Below are positions 1-8,909 of a stretch of 31,493 nt of DNA, piece after piece (position 1 is the stretch's first letter; each line of letters begins with the position of its first letter). The position numbers were made by a program, and so were the translations under genes. The stretch is from Caldifarciminota bacterium UBA1063. Its GTDB lineage: Bacteria; Hydrothermota; Hydrothermia; UBA1063. The notes under the pieces were generated by a model that did no database searches, was not told the DNA's origin, and was given only the letters and a program-made list of their open reading frames with translations. The stretch covers positions 1 to 31,493 of the forward strand of contig DCDE01000006.1 in assembly GCA_002316275.1 (NCBI GenBank). Direction: 5' to 3'.

Positions 1-460
<460 letters not shown>

Positions 461-616
461 AAGAGTTTAAAAGCGCAGCTCTAATCTGCTGTTTCACTCA
501 CCTGATTGATTTCTCTTTTTCTATGTTTAGTAAGTCGTATGAATAAGAAGTGGTTGCGTTCAAATATATTGTAATTTCTTAGGTTATGTTTGATATCTCT
601 CAGATAATCAAGTATC

Positions 617-645
617 TTGCATTTTTGCTGGTTTTTCTTTATCAT
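617..645 (+). promoter_or_regulatory. Putative sigma70-type promoter of the small barrel gene
   Basis: TTGCAT at 617-622 and TATCAT at 640-645 are separated by 17 nt. The -10-like hexamer ends 7 nt before the ATG at 653, so transcription would start at or next to the start codon. No Shine-Dalgarno sequence lies upstream of that ATG. The same geometry recurs at other operon heads in this window. The DNA is AT-rich, so a chance match is possible. Confidence 0.4.
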
Positions 646-652
646 ATTTCTT

Positions 653-1093
653 ATGATGAAGTTAACCTTTCTTTTATGTATAATGGGTGCATATAAGCCG
701 GGTTTAGGCATTATTTTAGGAATTCCCACTGGAATAAACCTAAACCTGGAATCAAAATCCCATGCCACAAATGTAACAATGGCTTGGGCGATACCCGATG
801 CGTTTTATACCTCGGCTTCATATCATGCAAATTTCAGGATTCAGACTTCAGAAGAGGTTGCAGGCGATTTTAAGGCATATCTTGGCGTAGGTGCTTTACT
901 AAGAGTCAGGTCTGATGTGAAATTTGGTGTAAAGGTGCCTCTTGGATTGAAGTTTTTCTTCAGAGATCTTCCTGTAGATATATTTGCTGATATTTCACCA
1001 GGAATTCATATAATACCGGAAACAAGTGCCTTTATCGAAGGTGCCATAGGAGTCAGGTATTACTTCGGTAATGTTGTAGTTGTTAAAGAGTAG
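653..1093 (+). CDS. Small secreted beta-barrel-like outer membrane protein
   Basis: The protein has 146 residues from the ATG at 653. An upstream in-frame TTG at 617 would add 12 residues but has no support. A short hydrophobic N-terminal segment (about residues 1-13) looks like a signal peptide. The rest alternates hydrophobic and polar residues in strand-like runs rich in Gly and aromatics, and ends in a strand finishing GVRYYF plus a few residues, as in small outer-membrane barrels. Motifs such as 'GIPTGIN', 'YLGVGAL' and 'KVPLGLKFFF' resemble small conserved lipid-bilayer barrels of the DUF3996/BAPKO_0422 type, but this is recognition by style only. The stop codon shares its last base with the first base of tRNA-Ser, so the gene sits tightly between the 16S and tRNA genes and may be co-transcribed with the tRNAs. 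Confidence 0.75.
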   Translation: MMKLTFLLCIMGAYKPGLGIILGIPTGINLNLESKSHATNVTMAWAIPDAFYTSASYHANFRIQTSEEVAGDFKAYLGVGALLRVRSDVKFGVKVPLGLKFFFRDLPVDIFADISPGIHIIPETSAFIEGAIGVRYYFGNVVVVKE

Positions 1094-1179
1094 GAGGGTT
1101 AGCCTAATTGGTAAGGCGGCGGATTTGAAATCCGCTTCCGCTGGAAAGCGGATTGGGGGTTCGAGTCCCTCACCCTCCG
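1093..1179 (+). tRNA. tRNA-Ser (anticodon TGA)
   Basis: A 7-bp acceptor stem (GGAGGGT with ACCCTCC), discriminator G and the GGTTCGAGTCC T-arm are visible. The anticodon stem GCGGA/TCCGC encloses TTTGAAA, so the anticodon is TGA. A long variable arm (TTCCGC-TGGAAA-GCGGA) confirms a class II tRNA, as expected for Ser. The 3' CCA is not encoded. The first base overlaps the stop codon of the preceding barrel gene. Confidence 0.97.
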
Positions 1180-1206
1180 TAGTTGTATATTATATATATG
1201 CTATAT

Positions 1207-1279
<73 letters not shown>

Positions 1280-1405
1280 TTTTATATAGTGACTTGAGGT
1301 GCGTTGGAGATTTTATTTAGAGATCCAAATTGTTTGCAAGTTTCTTCTTTGAAATAATTTGGTTGTAATTTAGAGACTTCATAAAATATCCATGAAAGTT
1401 ATGTA

Positions 1406-2137
1406 TCAGTCACCATAATCTTCGATTTCAATGTTAATTTTTCCCCTTCTGTAACCTTTAAGTGGTGAAAGGAAGCCTTTTACCACATTTTTAAGCATTT
1501 CATCGAGGAAGGGTGAAAGTTCAATTGGGATGCCTTCTATGGTTATATTACATTTACCGCCGCTTAACACTTTACAATCCTTTTCGCTTGATTTGCCTTT
1601 TAAGATCCGAGAGAGCAAAGTTTTGCAATCAAACCCACATTTGTTGCAGTCGAGCTGTGGTAAAAAGGGAGGAGTTTTCTCAATGATGAAGTCGACAAAG
1701 GGACTAATATCTTTAAGTGTAAAAATCCTTCCGTTTTTGTACTCTTCTCTTTCATTAATTGAGAACAGTGCATATATTAAGGGATCTTCAGGTACAGGTT
1801 CAGTTCCGATACAGTAGATTTTAGGTACACTTAAGTTCATATCCCCTTCGATCAAGAGGTAGTCCATCTCGATGAATTTTTTTATGAAGTTGAGGTGATT
1901 CTCTGAATAGTTGTAGTAAAGAAAAGCACTGTTTTTTGAGTAAGCACCAGTTATCAACGCACCTGCGCATTCCATTCTGAATGTGTCTTTTCCCTCCTTG
2001 TCATATTGAACGTCGTGATAGAAACTTTTCTTTATAGCGCCGACCTTTATCCCTCTTTCTATTAATTCTTTAATTAGTCTCTCGATAAGTGTGGTTTTCC
2101 CTGAGTTGCTTAACCCTACGACTTCAACTACTTTCAT
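1406..2137 (-). CDS. mobB: Molybdopterin-guanine dinucleotide biosynthesis protein MobB with Cys-rich C-terminal extension
   Basis: This 243-residue protein starts with a P-loop, GLSNSGKTT (residues 8-16), as in MobB GTP-binding proteins that help attach GMP to molybdopterin. 'LLIEGDM' (94-100) is in the Walker-B position. Beyond the usual MobB length it carries a Cys-rich tail, CNKCGFDC at residues 164-171 plus C188 and C196, resembling the CxxCGxxxC Fe-S motif of some archaeal and clostridial MobB proteins. An Fe-S cluster there is inference. Its start overlaps the end of mogA by 14 nt, indicating translational coupling in the dnaX-ybaB-recR-mogA-mobB operon. It converges on tRNA-Thr. Together with mogA it implies that the cell makes molybdenum or tungsten cofactor enzymes. 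Confidence 0.88.
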   Translation of the reverse strand: MKVVEVVGLSNSGKTTLIERLIKELIERGIKVGAIKKSFYHDVQYDKEGKDTFRMECAGALITGAYSKNSAFLYYNYSENHLNFIKKFIEMDYLLIEGDMNLSVPKIYCIGTEPVPEDPLIYALFSINEREEYKNGRIFTLKDISPFVDFIIEKTPPFLPQLDCNKCGFDCKTLLSRILKGKSSEKDCKVLSGGKCNITIEGIPIELSPFLDEMLKNVVKGFLSPLKGYRRGKINIEIEDYGD

Positions 2138-2621
2138 TATGATGACCCTTTAATCCCTTTATTTCAAGTATGAGATGGGGAATGAGAGGAAAGAGTACTG
2201 GAAGGTTTTCGGTAATCGCCCGTGGATTCCCAGGCAAGTTGATTATAAGGGTATTGCGGCATGAGCCTACAACAGCTCTTGAATATGCTGCCTCTGGAGT
2301 CTTCTTCATTCCCTCAAGGAGCATAACAATTTCAAGACCATAAAACCTCTTTTCAACCACTTTGAGTGTAGCTTCGGGTGTAACATCTTTTGGCGATGGT
2401 CCTGTTCCACCTGTTGATATAATTAAATCTACATCCTGTGAAATCAACTCTCTAAACGAACTCTCGATAATTTCAAGATTATCTGGGATTATCTTGTAGG
2501 TTATGTCTGAAACATTTAGATTTTTGCGGACTTGGTCCATTACAAGTGGACCTCCCCTATCCTCTCTTTCGCCTCTGAATCCACTGTCTGAGATAGTAAG
2601 GACAGCCACCTTCAAATACAT
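2124..2621 (-). CDS. mogA: Molybdopterin adenylyltransferase, MogA/MoaB family
   Basis: The 165-residue protein has the family hallmarks: 'LTISDSG' near the N-terminus (8-14), 'STGGTGPSPKDVTPEA' in the middle (the canonical GTG-x-x-x-RDVTPEA nucleotide/molybdopterin-binding loop, with K for R), and 'NLPGNPRAI' toward the C-terminus. MogA adenylylates molybdopterin before metal insertion. The ATG overlaps the recR stop codon (TAATG) and is preceded by AGGAGG about 10 nt upstream. The 3' end overlaps mobB. The name MoaB would be equally valid from sequence alone. Confidence 0.92.
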   Translation of the reverse strand: MYLKVAVLTISDSGFRGEREDRGGPLVMDQVRKNLNVSDITYKIIPDNLEIIESSFRELISQDVDLIISTGGTGPSPKDVTPEATLKVVEKRFYGLEIVMLLEGMKKTPEAAYSRAVVGSCRNTLIINLPGNPRAITENLPVLFPLIPHLILEIKGLKGHHNESS

Positions 2622-3223
2622 TACTTTAGCTTCCTCCTGCCCAGGATCGATTCTTTCAATGTGAAGGGATCCATCAGCGTAATATCAATTCCGCGTGGTA
2701 AGCCAACCGCGATCCGCGATATGCTTACTTCCATATCACTTAATAGCTGCAAAATGTAACTTATAGTGGCGTCACCTTCTACGTCTGGACTCAACGCCAT
2801 TACAATTTCCTTAATATTCTCTTTACGAATTCTATCTCTTATATCGAATATGTTTAGTTTGTCCAGAGTTATGCCCCTTACTGGAGAGAGGACTCCTCCT
2901 ATGACATGGTATTTCCAGCCAAGCCCTTGGACCGATTCGATTATATTCACATCCTCAGGCCTTTCGACTATGCACAGCACTCCTGAGTTTCTTCGCTCAT
3001 CCGTACATATGGGGCAGATATCTGTATCCTCAGAAAATCCATGGCATATTTTGCAAAGTTTCACCCTTTCGTTAACCTCTCGTAGGGATTCTATAAGGTT
3101 CTCGAGGGTATCCCGATCCTTTAGCAGAAAATATGCAATTCTGAAGCCTGACCTTTCTCCTATCCCAGGCAATTTCTTCAGATTTTCGATCAACTTCTTA
3201 AGTGAGGAAGGGACCCAGCTCAT
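2621..3223 (-). CDS. recR: Recombination mediator protein RecR
   Basis: The protein has 200 residues, the usual RecR length. In order it shows an N-terminal helix-hairpin-helix segment (LPGIGERSGFRIA, 18-30), a C4 zinc finger (C57, C60, C70, C73) and a Toprim domain from about residue 81. Near the end, 'GLPRGIDITLMDPFTL' matches the C-terminal Walker-B-like RecR motif. RecR acts with RecO/RecF to load RecA at gaps. The start lies inside the ybaB end (26-nt overlap) with no Shine-Dalgarno sequence, so translation is probably coupled. The dnaX-ybaB-recR order is the classic bacterial arrangement. Confidence 0.96.
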   Translation of the reverse strand: MSWVPSSLKKLIENLKKLPGIGERSGFRIAYFLLKDRDTLENLIESLREVNERVKLCKICHGFSEDTDICPICTDERRNSGVLCIVERPEDVNIIESVQGLGWKYHVIGGVLSPVRGITLDKLNIFDIRDRIRKENIKEIVMALSPDVEGDATISYILQLLSDMEVSISRIAVGLPRGIDITLMDPFTLKESILGRRKLK

Positions 3224-3509
3224 TTATAGGCACGTCTTTCATTAATTCTTGCATTTTTTTCTGGGAAGCCTCTTGCATCAACTCAAAGGCTTCATTCAAA
3301 CATGCGATTACTGACTTTTCAAGTTTGGATTTGTCTTTTAATAAGTTTGTATCGTTGATTGCGAAGCTAGTAATTTTGAAGAGACCGTTGATGGACACTT
3401 TGATTCCATCCTTTTCTACATCTAATTGTAGTTTCTGAATTTCTTTTTTTGCCTTATTCATAGTCCCCTGAAGTTTTTGAGCTTCTTTTAACATCTTAAA
3501 AAGGTCCAT
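3198..3509 (-). CDS. ybaB: YbaB/EbfC family nucleoid-associated protein
   Basis: The protein has 103 residues from the ATG at 3509, which AAAGGAGG precedes with a 6-nt spacer. An in-frame ATG two codons upstream would leave no spacing, so 3509 is preferred. It begins 'MDLFKMLKEAQKLQ', a typical amphipathic YbaB helix, followed by a beta core and a C-terminal helix with repeated 'ASQKKMQELMKD'. The family are small dimeric DNA-binding proteins coating the nucleoid. It sits between dnaX and recR and overlaps both, as in many bacteria. Confidence 0.94.
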   Translation of the reverse strand: MDLFKMLKEAQKLQGTMNKAKKEIQKLQLDVEKDGIKVSINGLFKITSFAINDTNLLKDKSKLEKSVIACLNEAFELMQEASQKKMQELMKDVPINELGPFLT

Positions 3510-4755
3510 CCCCATCCTCCTTTAGTTTAAGTTTTTCTATCATGTATTGACGAATGTCTTTGGAATTAGATTCTCCATTAGCGGTGTTGCTCTCAAGTTG
3601 TGATGCCTCAGAGAGTCCCCGGGCTATTTTTTGAGAGCCATTGTTATTATTTAATTGAGGTGTTGAGGAATTTATAAAGTTCACGGTAGGCAGGAGTTCT
3701 AACTCCGATTCAATCTTGGAAAGACGCAAAAGATGAAAATCTACAAAGATTTTTGGGTTTGAAAGTCCTTTTAAATCAAGCTCCATATCCTTTAAAACCC
3801 TTAAAAGGAATAGGATTTGGTATTCAGTAAATTTAGATGCCAATGGAGAGAATAGATTATTTTCAATCCTGTAATGTGCTTTTAGAAGGGACTCTGCTGC
3901 TCTAACAAAACTCTTGTGAAAATCCTCGAGGCTGTATCCATAGGCGACGACTTTTTCAATGATCTCAACAATTTCTTTGCTATTTTTTTCCAGTATGAGG
4001 CTAAGGATTTCATAGTATATCTCTTGGGGTAAAATTCCCGTTAGTTCCTTGGCTTTTTCGAGGGTTATGGTACCTTGAGAGTATATATAGGCTTGCTCCA
4101 ACAGTGAAATGGCATCTCTAAGTCCACCTGTTGAAGCTTCAGCAATTAGATCAAGGACGTCATCGGATTCGTAACCTATGTTTTCGAGGTTGGCAATTTT
4201 CTTCAAACGTTCAATGATGTGATGTTTCTCAAGAGGCCTAAGGTCAAATCTCAGGGTTCTTGATTTTACTGTGTCAAGGACTTTATTTGGCTCTGTCGTT
4301 GCAAAAATGAAGACTACATTTTTAGGTGGCTCTTCAAGGGTTTTTAGGAGTGCGTTAAATGCTTCTGTTGTAAGCATATGGACCTCATCGATAATTATAA
4401 CTTTATATCTTCCTTTAAGAGGTGTGAACCTCACGTTCTCTCGCAGTTCTCTTATCTGGTCTATGCCCCTGTTGGATGCTCCGTCGATCTCAAGCACATC
4501 GACATTTCTTGATTCGTCAATTTCTCTGCAATTTTCACATACACCACAAGGGTCTTCTGTGACACCTTTTTCGCAGTTTAAACCCTTTGCAAAAAGTCTT
4601 GCAAGGGTTGTTTTTCCAATACCTCTTGGGCCTGTTAACATGTATGCATTACCGATATTCAAAGTTTTTAAGGCATTTTGAAGAGTTACCACGACATGTT
4701 TTTGGTTTACTACGTCTGAGAAGGTTTTTGGACGATATTTAAGGGCGAGATTCAT
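3496..4755 (-). CDS. dnaX: DNA polymerase III subunit gamma/tau (short form)
   Basis: This is the clamp-loader ATPase, 419 residues. Walker A GPRGIGKT is at 42-49, the zinc-binding cysteines are C61, C70, C73 and C76, Walker B IIDEVH is at 121-126, 'FATTEP' is the sensor-1 region and 'SRTLRF' replaces the usual SRCQRF motif. Domain III follows, to about residue 360. The remaining roughly 60 residues are polar (rich in N, S and E) and too short for the tau domains that bind DnaB and the polymerase, so only a gamma-like protein is encoded. It heads the operon. A TATAAT box 6 nt before the ATG and no Shine-Dalgarno sequence suggest a leaderless start. Confidence 0.95.
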   Translation of the reverse strand: MNLALKYRPKTFSDVVNQKHVVVTLQNALKTLNIGNAYMLTGPRGIGKTTLARLFAKGLNCEKGVTEDPCGVCENCREIDESRNVDVLEIDGASNRGIDQIRELRENVRFTPLKGRYKVIIIDEVHMLTTEAFNALLKTLEEPPKNVVFIFATTEPNKVLDTVKSRTLRFDLRPLEKHHIIERLKKIANLENIGYESDDVLDLIAEASTGGLRDAISLLEQAYIYSQGTITLEKAKELTGILPQEIYYEILSLILEKNSKEIVEIIEKVVAYGYSLEDFHKSFVRAAESLLKAHYRIENNLFSPLASKFTEYQILFLLRVLKDMELDLKGLSNPKIFVDFHLLRLSKIESELELLPTVNFINSSTPQLNNNNGSQKIARGLSEASQLESNTANGESNSKDIRQYMIEKLKLKEDGDGPF

Positions 4756-4761
4756 ATATAA

Positions 4762-4790
4762 ATTATATGCTTATACCATAGTAACTCCAA
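4762..4790 (-). promoter_or_regulatory. Putative dnaX promoter hugging the start codon
   Basis: On the minus strand TTGGAG (4785-4790), a 17-nt spacer and a perfect TATAAT (4762-4767) are followed by 6 nt and the dnaX ATG. Transcription from it would begin at or within 1-2 nt of the start codon. It is divergent from, and nearly adjacent to, the glycosyltransferase promoter. Confidence 0.5.
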
Positions 4791-4791
4791 C

Positions 4792-4820
4792 TGGAAAGAA
4801 TTACAGAGGAGTATTATAAT
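4792..4820 (+). promoter_or_regulatory. Putative promoter of the glycosyltransferase operon
   Basis: A perfect TATAAT at 4815-4820 lies 6 nt before the GTG start at 4827. A poor -35 candidate (TGGAAA, 4792-4797) sits 17 nt upstream. The geometry predicts a leaderless or near-leaderless mRNA. It shares a 71-bp divergent intergenic region with the dnaX promoter. Confidence 0.42.
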
Positions 4821-4826
4821 TAAGAG

Positions 4827-5879
4827 GTGAAAATTTTGGTTCTCGGTGATAATACGTCATTTCATACTCATCGGTGGCTAATTTCATATAGAGCAGCGGG
4901 TTTCGAGGTTAGGGCTGGAGGGATTGAAGAAGGTAAAACCCTATGTGAAAAATTTCCTTCAAAGGGTAATGGTAAGTCTAAGTATGTGCTCTCTATGCCA
5001 GAAATCAAAAAAACTGTCAATGAATTTCAACCAGATGCAATACATGCCCATATGGCAACAAATTATGGTTTGATGGCATTTCTTTCTGGGAAACCTTATG
5101 TGGTTTCTTTATGGGGTCCTGACATTATGGAGACACCCTTTAAATCCCCAATAAAGCGCAGCATAGTAAGCAAGGTGCTTCGGAATGCATTGTTGATTCA
5201 CACGGACTCTCACGTAGTCAGGTGGTTATTGCAAAAGAGCTTTAAGATACCCCCCGAAAAGATTCTGGTTTTCCCGTTTGGTGTTTCGCGGACATTCCTT
5301 GATTCTAATGTAGCAAAACCCGAGAGCGTTACATACCTTGTTACCCATAGGAAGTTGGAGAGGTTGTATGGGCATGAGACGATTCTAAGGGCGGTGAAGT
5401 TGCTCAAAGATAAGGGTGTGGAATTCAAGCTCTTTGTTGCCTCCTTTGGCTCTGAATCTGACAATTTAAGGGATCTTGCACGAAGACTTGGTATCTTGGA
5501 TCGGGTCGTTTTTACGGGGGAATTATCAGAAGATAGACTTGCTGGACTCCTTGGTCAATCACACATCTTTATTTCGGCTGCAGAGAGTGATACGACCCCA
5601 AATTCTCTCCTTGAAGCCATGGCATTAGATGTATTCCCTATAATTTCTGATCTGCCCGTTTACAGGGAGTGGATTATTGAAAATATGAATGGTTTTTACT
5701 TTAAACCGAATGATTCCAATGACCTTGCATATAAGATTGAAAAGGCGATGCAAAACAGGGAGGCTATTGGGAATGCTGTGAAACTTAACAGGCTTATAGT
5801 GGAAAATCTTGCAGATTGGGACAAGAACTTCGCTACATTCGCTAAAAAGCTTCTGCAAGTGTTAGAAAATAAAAGTTAG
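4827..5879 (+). CDS. Glycosyltransferase, GT4/GT1 family (GT-B fold)
   Basis: The 350-residue protein starts at a GTG. The N-terminal Rossmann half opens 'MKILVLGDNTSFHTHRW', and the region around 'VVSLWGPDI' is typical of glycogen-synthase-like GT-B enzymes. In the C-terminal half 'ESDTTPNSLLEAM' is the E-x7-E donor-binding motif, preceded by 'VVFTGELSEDRL'. It transfers a sugar from a nucleotide donor; the acceptor cannot be told. It leads a three-gene plus-strand operon with a second glycosyltransferase and a sugar-nucleotide epimerase, so surface polysaccharide or glycolipid assembly is the likely role. Confidence 0.88.
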   Translation: MKILVLGDNTSFHTHRWLISYRAAGFEVRAGGIEEGKTLCEKFPSKGNGKSKYVLSMPEIKKTVNEFQPDAIHAHMATNYGLMAFLSGKPYVVSLWGPDIMETPFKSPIKRSIVSKVLRNALLIHTDSHVVRWLLQKSFKIPPEKILVFPFGVSRTFLDSNVAKPESVTYLVTHRKLERLYGHETILRAVKLLKDKGVEFKLFVASFGSESDNLRDLARRLGILDRVVFTGELSEDRLAGLLGQSHIFISAAESDTTPNSLLEAMALDVFPIISDLPVYREWIIENMNGFYFKPNDSNDLAYKIEKAMQNREAIGNAVKLNRLIVENLADWDKNFATFAKKLLQVLENKS

Positions 5880-5889
5880 CGATGTAAAA

Positions 5890-7131
5890 ATGAAGATTCT
5901 TTTTGTTGCTTACTTTTTTCCGCCCCATGCTCACGCGACTGCAGTAGAACGAACTGTAATGGTCATAAAAGGTCTCTCAGAAGAGGGTCACGAAATAGGC
6001 CTTATTACTGCCAGAAACTATACTTACTCCAGCAAGGATTATTCATTTCTTAAATATGTACCTGAAAATTTGAAAGTAGTTTCACCTTCTGCACTGGAAC
6101 ATTCTACGTTCTGTAAGAGCCTCTCAAATCTTCAAGGTGCATACAAAAACACATTCAGGAAGTTTATATGGCCTGATTCGAGGGTGCTTTGGCTCTTGAA
6201 TGCAATACCTGCCTCTTCACATTTTACAAAAGTTTTTAAACCTGATGTTGTGGTTTCAGTTGCGCCACCTTATACGGATCTACTCCTTGGGTACCTTTTG
6301 AGTCGAAGATTAAAGGTACCTCATGTTGTTGACTTTCTGGACCCGTGGAGCGATGATCTGTACGACATGTATCCGTTGTGGTGGCAAAAGGAGCTTACTG
6401 CTTCAGCGGAGAAAGAGATTTTGAAGAGGGTAAAGGGTGTGATTGTTGCAACCTATCCAATGAAATGGAGATTGATTGAAAAGTATCCATTTCTAAAACC
6501 TGAGATGGTCGAAAATATTACCTTTGGAATCAAGGAAGATCTTGCTAACCGCATTGAAAGCCCTGATTATTCTAAACCTTTTGCTATTCTATATCTTGGG
6601 ACTTTACAGGGTGGGCACAAAAATCCTAAGTCATTCGTTGATGCCTTTCGTGAATTTTGTTCAAGACATCCTGAAGTGATTTTGAAAATTGTAGGAGGGA
6701 AAATAGAGGATGGAATAAAAGATCTTTTAAATAAAGAAATTCCCAATCGAAACCTTCAAATTATGGGGTACGTTAAAAATGAAAACATTCATTTACTAGT
6801 AAATGAATCTCATGTTTTGTGGCTCTTGATTTCTCGTGCGCGCGGATTTGAGCTTGTCATGCCTGCAAAGACAATAACTTACCTTGGTCTTGAGAGGCCC
6901 ATTCTTGCCACAGTTCCTGAAGGGTGGACAGCAGAATTTCTTAAAAAGGCTGGTGTTACTGTTGTTAGTTGTGACAGGAAAGATGAGATATTAACGTGTC
7001 TTGAGGAACTTTATCAAAAGTATCTGAATCATGATCTAAATGGTCCCGAGAGTAGTGTAACTGAAGAGTTTAAATATTCTACTATTGCCCGGAAGTACGG
7101 TAAATTTTTAGAAACATCGTGTAATCTTTAA
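5890..7131 (+). CDS. Glycosyltransferase, GT4-like (WbuB-type N-terminus)
   Basis: The protein has 413 residues. The start 'MKILFVAYFFPPHAHATAVERT' is the typical glycine-poor first strand and loop of WbuB-like GT4 enzymes that act on lipid-linked acceptors. 'FKPDVVVSVAPPYTDLLLGYLLSRRLKVPHVVDFLDPW' lines the acceptor half. The donor half includes 'ILYLGTLQGGHKNPKSF' and a loop around 'MPAKTITYLGLERPILATVPEG'. It begins 10 nt after the previous gene's stop. No Shine-Dalgarno sequence is visible, so translation may be coupled. Its sugar and acceptor are unknown. Confidence 0.85.
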   Translation: MKILFVAYFFPPHAHATAVERTVMVIKGLSEEGHEIGLITARNYTYSSKDYSFLKYVPENLKVVSPSALEHSTFCKSLSNLQGAYKNTFRKFIWPDSRVLWLLNAIPASSHFTKVFKPDVVVSVAPPYTDLLLGYLLSRRLKVPHVVDFLDPWSDDLYDMYPLWWQKELTASAEKEILKRVKGVIVATYPMKWRLIEKYPFLKPEMVENITFGIKEDLANRIESPDYSKPFAILYLGTLQGGHKNPKSFVDAFREFCSRHPEVILKIVGGKIEDGIKDLLNKEIPNRNLQIMGYVKNENIHLLVNESHVLWLLISRARGFELVMPAKTITYLGLERPILATVPEGWTAEFLKKAGVTVVSCDRKDEILTCLEELYQKYLNHDLNGPESSVTEEFKYSTIARKYGKFLETSCNL

Positions 7132-7140
7132 AATTTGTCT

Positions 7141-8121
7141 ATGAAGATTCTCGTGGCTGGAGGCTGTGGGTTTATAGGATCAAATTTTGTAAAACGGCTG
7201 CTTTCCGACGGTTATGAGGTTTATGTGATAGACGACCTCTCCAGGGGAAGTCTTGAAAAGTTGGACGAATACCGAAATCATCCGAGGCTAACGTTTTTTA
7301 AGGTAGATATCACTGGCGAAGAGGTATTTGATATTCAAGCTAAATTCGATGTGGTGGTTGACTTTGTAGCTTATAAAATACCAAGATATTCCAGTGGTTT
7401 GAAAACGTTAACTGTTAATACTAAAGGAGCTGAAAATCTGCTTAAAATAGCGGCAAGAGATTCAGCAAAGTTTATTATGGCTTCAACTTCAGATGTTTAC
7501 GGGAAGTCTCAGGAATTCCCTTATGGGGAGGGCGGGGATTTAGTGCTTGGGCCGTCATATTCCAGAAGATGGGCATATGCGGTATCTAAGATATTCAATG
7601 AGCATATGGTCTTTGCATATCACGATGAATACGGCATTCCATTTGTCATCTTGAGGTTTTTTGGTGCCTATGGTCCTCATCAACACTTAGACTGGTGGGG
7701 TGGCCCTGTGGGCGTGTTTCTATCTAACATTTACAAAGGTTTACCTGTCTCCATCCACGGAGATGGTACTCAGAAGAGAACTTTTATGTATATTGACGAC
7801 TTGATTGAGGGTATCTTAAGGGCAATGAAATTTAAAGACGCTGAGAATGAGATCATTAATATAGGTTCCTCTGAGGAAATTTCCATTCTTGATCTTGCAC
7901 GCCTCATTCACAGGCTTTCTTATCCTGAGAATGAGTTAAAACTGGAGTTTATTTCCTATGAAAGTTTTGGTAATTATTACGAAGATCCTAAGCGAAGAAT
8001 AGGCTCTTATGTGAAAATGAAAGACATTCTCCAGTACGCGCCACATTATGCGCTGGAGGAAGGCTTAAAGAAGTTCATTGAGTGGTTTAAAAATCGTGTA
8101 GAGAGGGGAACTGCTGTCTGA
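7141..8121 (+). CDS. NAD-dependent sugar-nucleotide epimerase/dehydratase (extended SDR)
   Basis: The protein has 326 residues from the ATG at 7141; an in-frame TTG two codons earlier is less likely. The NAD-binding Rossmann motif GGCGFIGSN is near residues 7-15, 'DDLSRGS' binds the adenosine ribose, catalytic 'STSDVYG' is in the middle, and 'YAVSK' is the YxxxK catalytic pair. 'RFFGAYGPHQ' and 'FMYIDDLIEGI' are typical of GalE/UDP-glucuronate-epimerase-like enzymes. It would supply an epimerised or dehydrated nucleotide sugar to the two upstream glycosyltransferases. The exact substrate is not deducible. Confidence 0.9.
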   Translation: MKILVAGGCGFIGSNFVKRLLSDGYEVYVIDDLSRGSLEKLDEYRNHPRLTFFKVDITGEEVFDIQAKFDVVVDFVAYKIPRYSSGLKTLTVNTKGAENLLKIAARDSAKFIMASTSDVYGKSQEFPYGEGGDLVLGPSYSRRWAYAVSKIFNEHMVFAYHDEYGIPFVILRFFGAYGPHQHLDWWGGPVGVFLSNIYKGLPVSIHGDGTQKRTFMYIDDLIEGILRAMKFKDAENEIINIGSSEEISILDLARLIHRLSYPENELKLEFISYESFGNYYEDPKRRIGSYVKMKDILQYAPHYALEEGLKKFIEWFKNRVERGTAV

Positions 8122-8244
8122 TAAATGTAATCTATGAAAGTTACGCAAGATCTGGCTTCCCGTATATTGCCCTCAGAGGATTTTTTTAGGACTTGAGGTA
8201 GAATAACATATCAGTAACAATAGGTGGTTTTAAGACCGCGGGTA

Positions 8245-8874
8245 TTATCGAAAGTTCAGATGTCTATTTCTTGCTTTTACTTCACTGAACTTGCCGCTTC
8301 CCATGTGGCCCGGATGGACAACGATATCGTCACTTATATTTTTGAATTTTAAAAGGGATTCTGCCATTTTATCGGGGCAGCTCTCTGGGAGATCGGTCCT
8401 TCCAATGGTGTCTATGAATAGAGTATCCCCTGAAAAGAGATAATTTCCTATAAGAATTGATATTGATCCACAGGTATGACCGGGGGTTTCGATAATCGTC
8501 ATATGAAATGGCGATTTTTCAATAGTGCCTTCGCCATTTATAGTCTCCCATTGGCCGCTGAATGCAAAGGGGGTTCCATAGTATGCAGAATAGTTTTTCG
8601 AAGGGTCTATCAGCATAGGGAGATCTATAAGATGTATTAATACTGGAATGTTGAAGAAATGTGCAACCTCCTCATCACCTGCAATATGGTCGAAGTGTCC
8701 ATGGGTGTTTATTATAAAGATAGGCAGAAGGTTAATGTTTTTTATGAAATTTAAGATCTTCGGGTCAGGATAGCCAGGATCAACTATGAAGGCTGCCTTC
8801 GAATCCAGATCGTAAGCTATGTAACAATTCGTCCTAAGAGCACCAACAACAATTTTTTTAACGTTAAGTTGCAT
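8245..8874 (-). CDS. Metallo-beta-lactamase fold hydrolase, glyoxalase II-like
   Basis: The protein has 209 residues from the ATG at 8874, which GAGG precedes by 8 nt; an upstream TTG at 8895 would add 7 residues. The metal-binding set of class II hydrolases is complete: THGHFDH (H58, H60, D62, H63), H133 in 'ETPGHTCGS', D150 in 'FSGDTLF' and H190 in 'VVHPGHM'. 'IGRTDLPE' is characteristic of glyoxalase-II/YcbL-like enzymes, which hydrolyse thioesters such as S-lactoylglutathione or related thiols. It is a single gene, divergent from glyQ and convergent with the epimerase gene. The physiological substrate is uncertain. Confidence 0.9.
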   Translation of the reverse strand: MQLNVKKIVVGALRTNCYIAYDLDSKAAFIVDPGYPDPKILNFIKNINLLPIFIINTHGHFDHIAGDEEVAHFFNIPVLIHLIDLPMLIDPSKNYSAYYGTPFAFSGQWETINGEGTIEKSPFHMTIIETPGHTCGSISILIGNYLFSGDTLFIDTIGRTDLPESCPDKMAESLLKFKNISDDIVVHPGHMGSGKFSEVKARNRHLNFR

Positions 8875-8902
8875 TGCTATAACCTCAAATCCCAATTATA
8901 AT
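8874..8902 (+). promoter_or_regulatory. Putative glyQS promoter hugging the start codon
   Basis: TTGCTA (8874-8879), a 17-nt spacer and a perfect TATAAT (8897-8902) are followed by 7 nt and the glyQ ATG at 8910. There is no Shine-Dalgarno sequence and no room for a T-box leader, so glyQS appears to be expressed from a leaderless message. Confidence 0.5.
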
Positions 8903-8909
8903 TTAAAGT

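Noticed and set aside
481..768. 95-codon minus-strand open frame behind the 16S gene
   Set aside because: It overlaps the barrel gene in antisense, has basic low-complexity composition, no ribosome binding site and no recognisable motif.
4271..4681. 136-codon plus-strand frame inside dnaX
   Set aside because: It is antisense to clear DnaX Walker motifs and has Ser/Leu/Phe-rich shadow composition.
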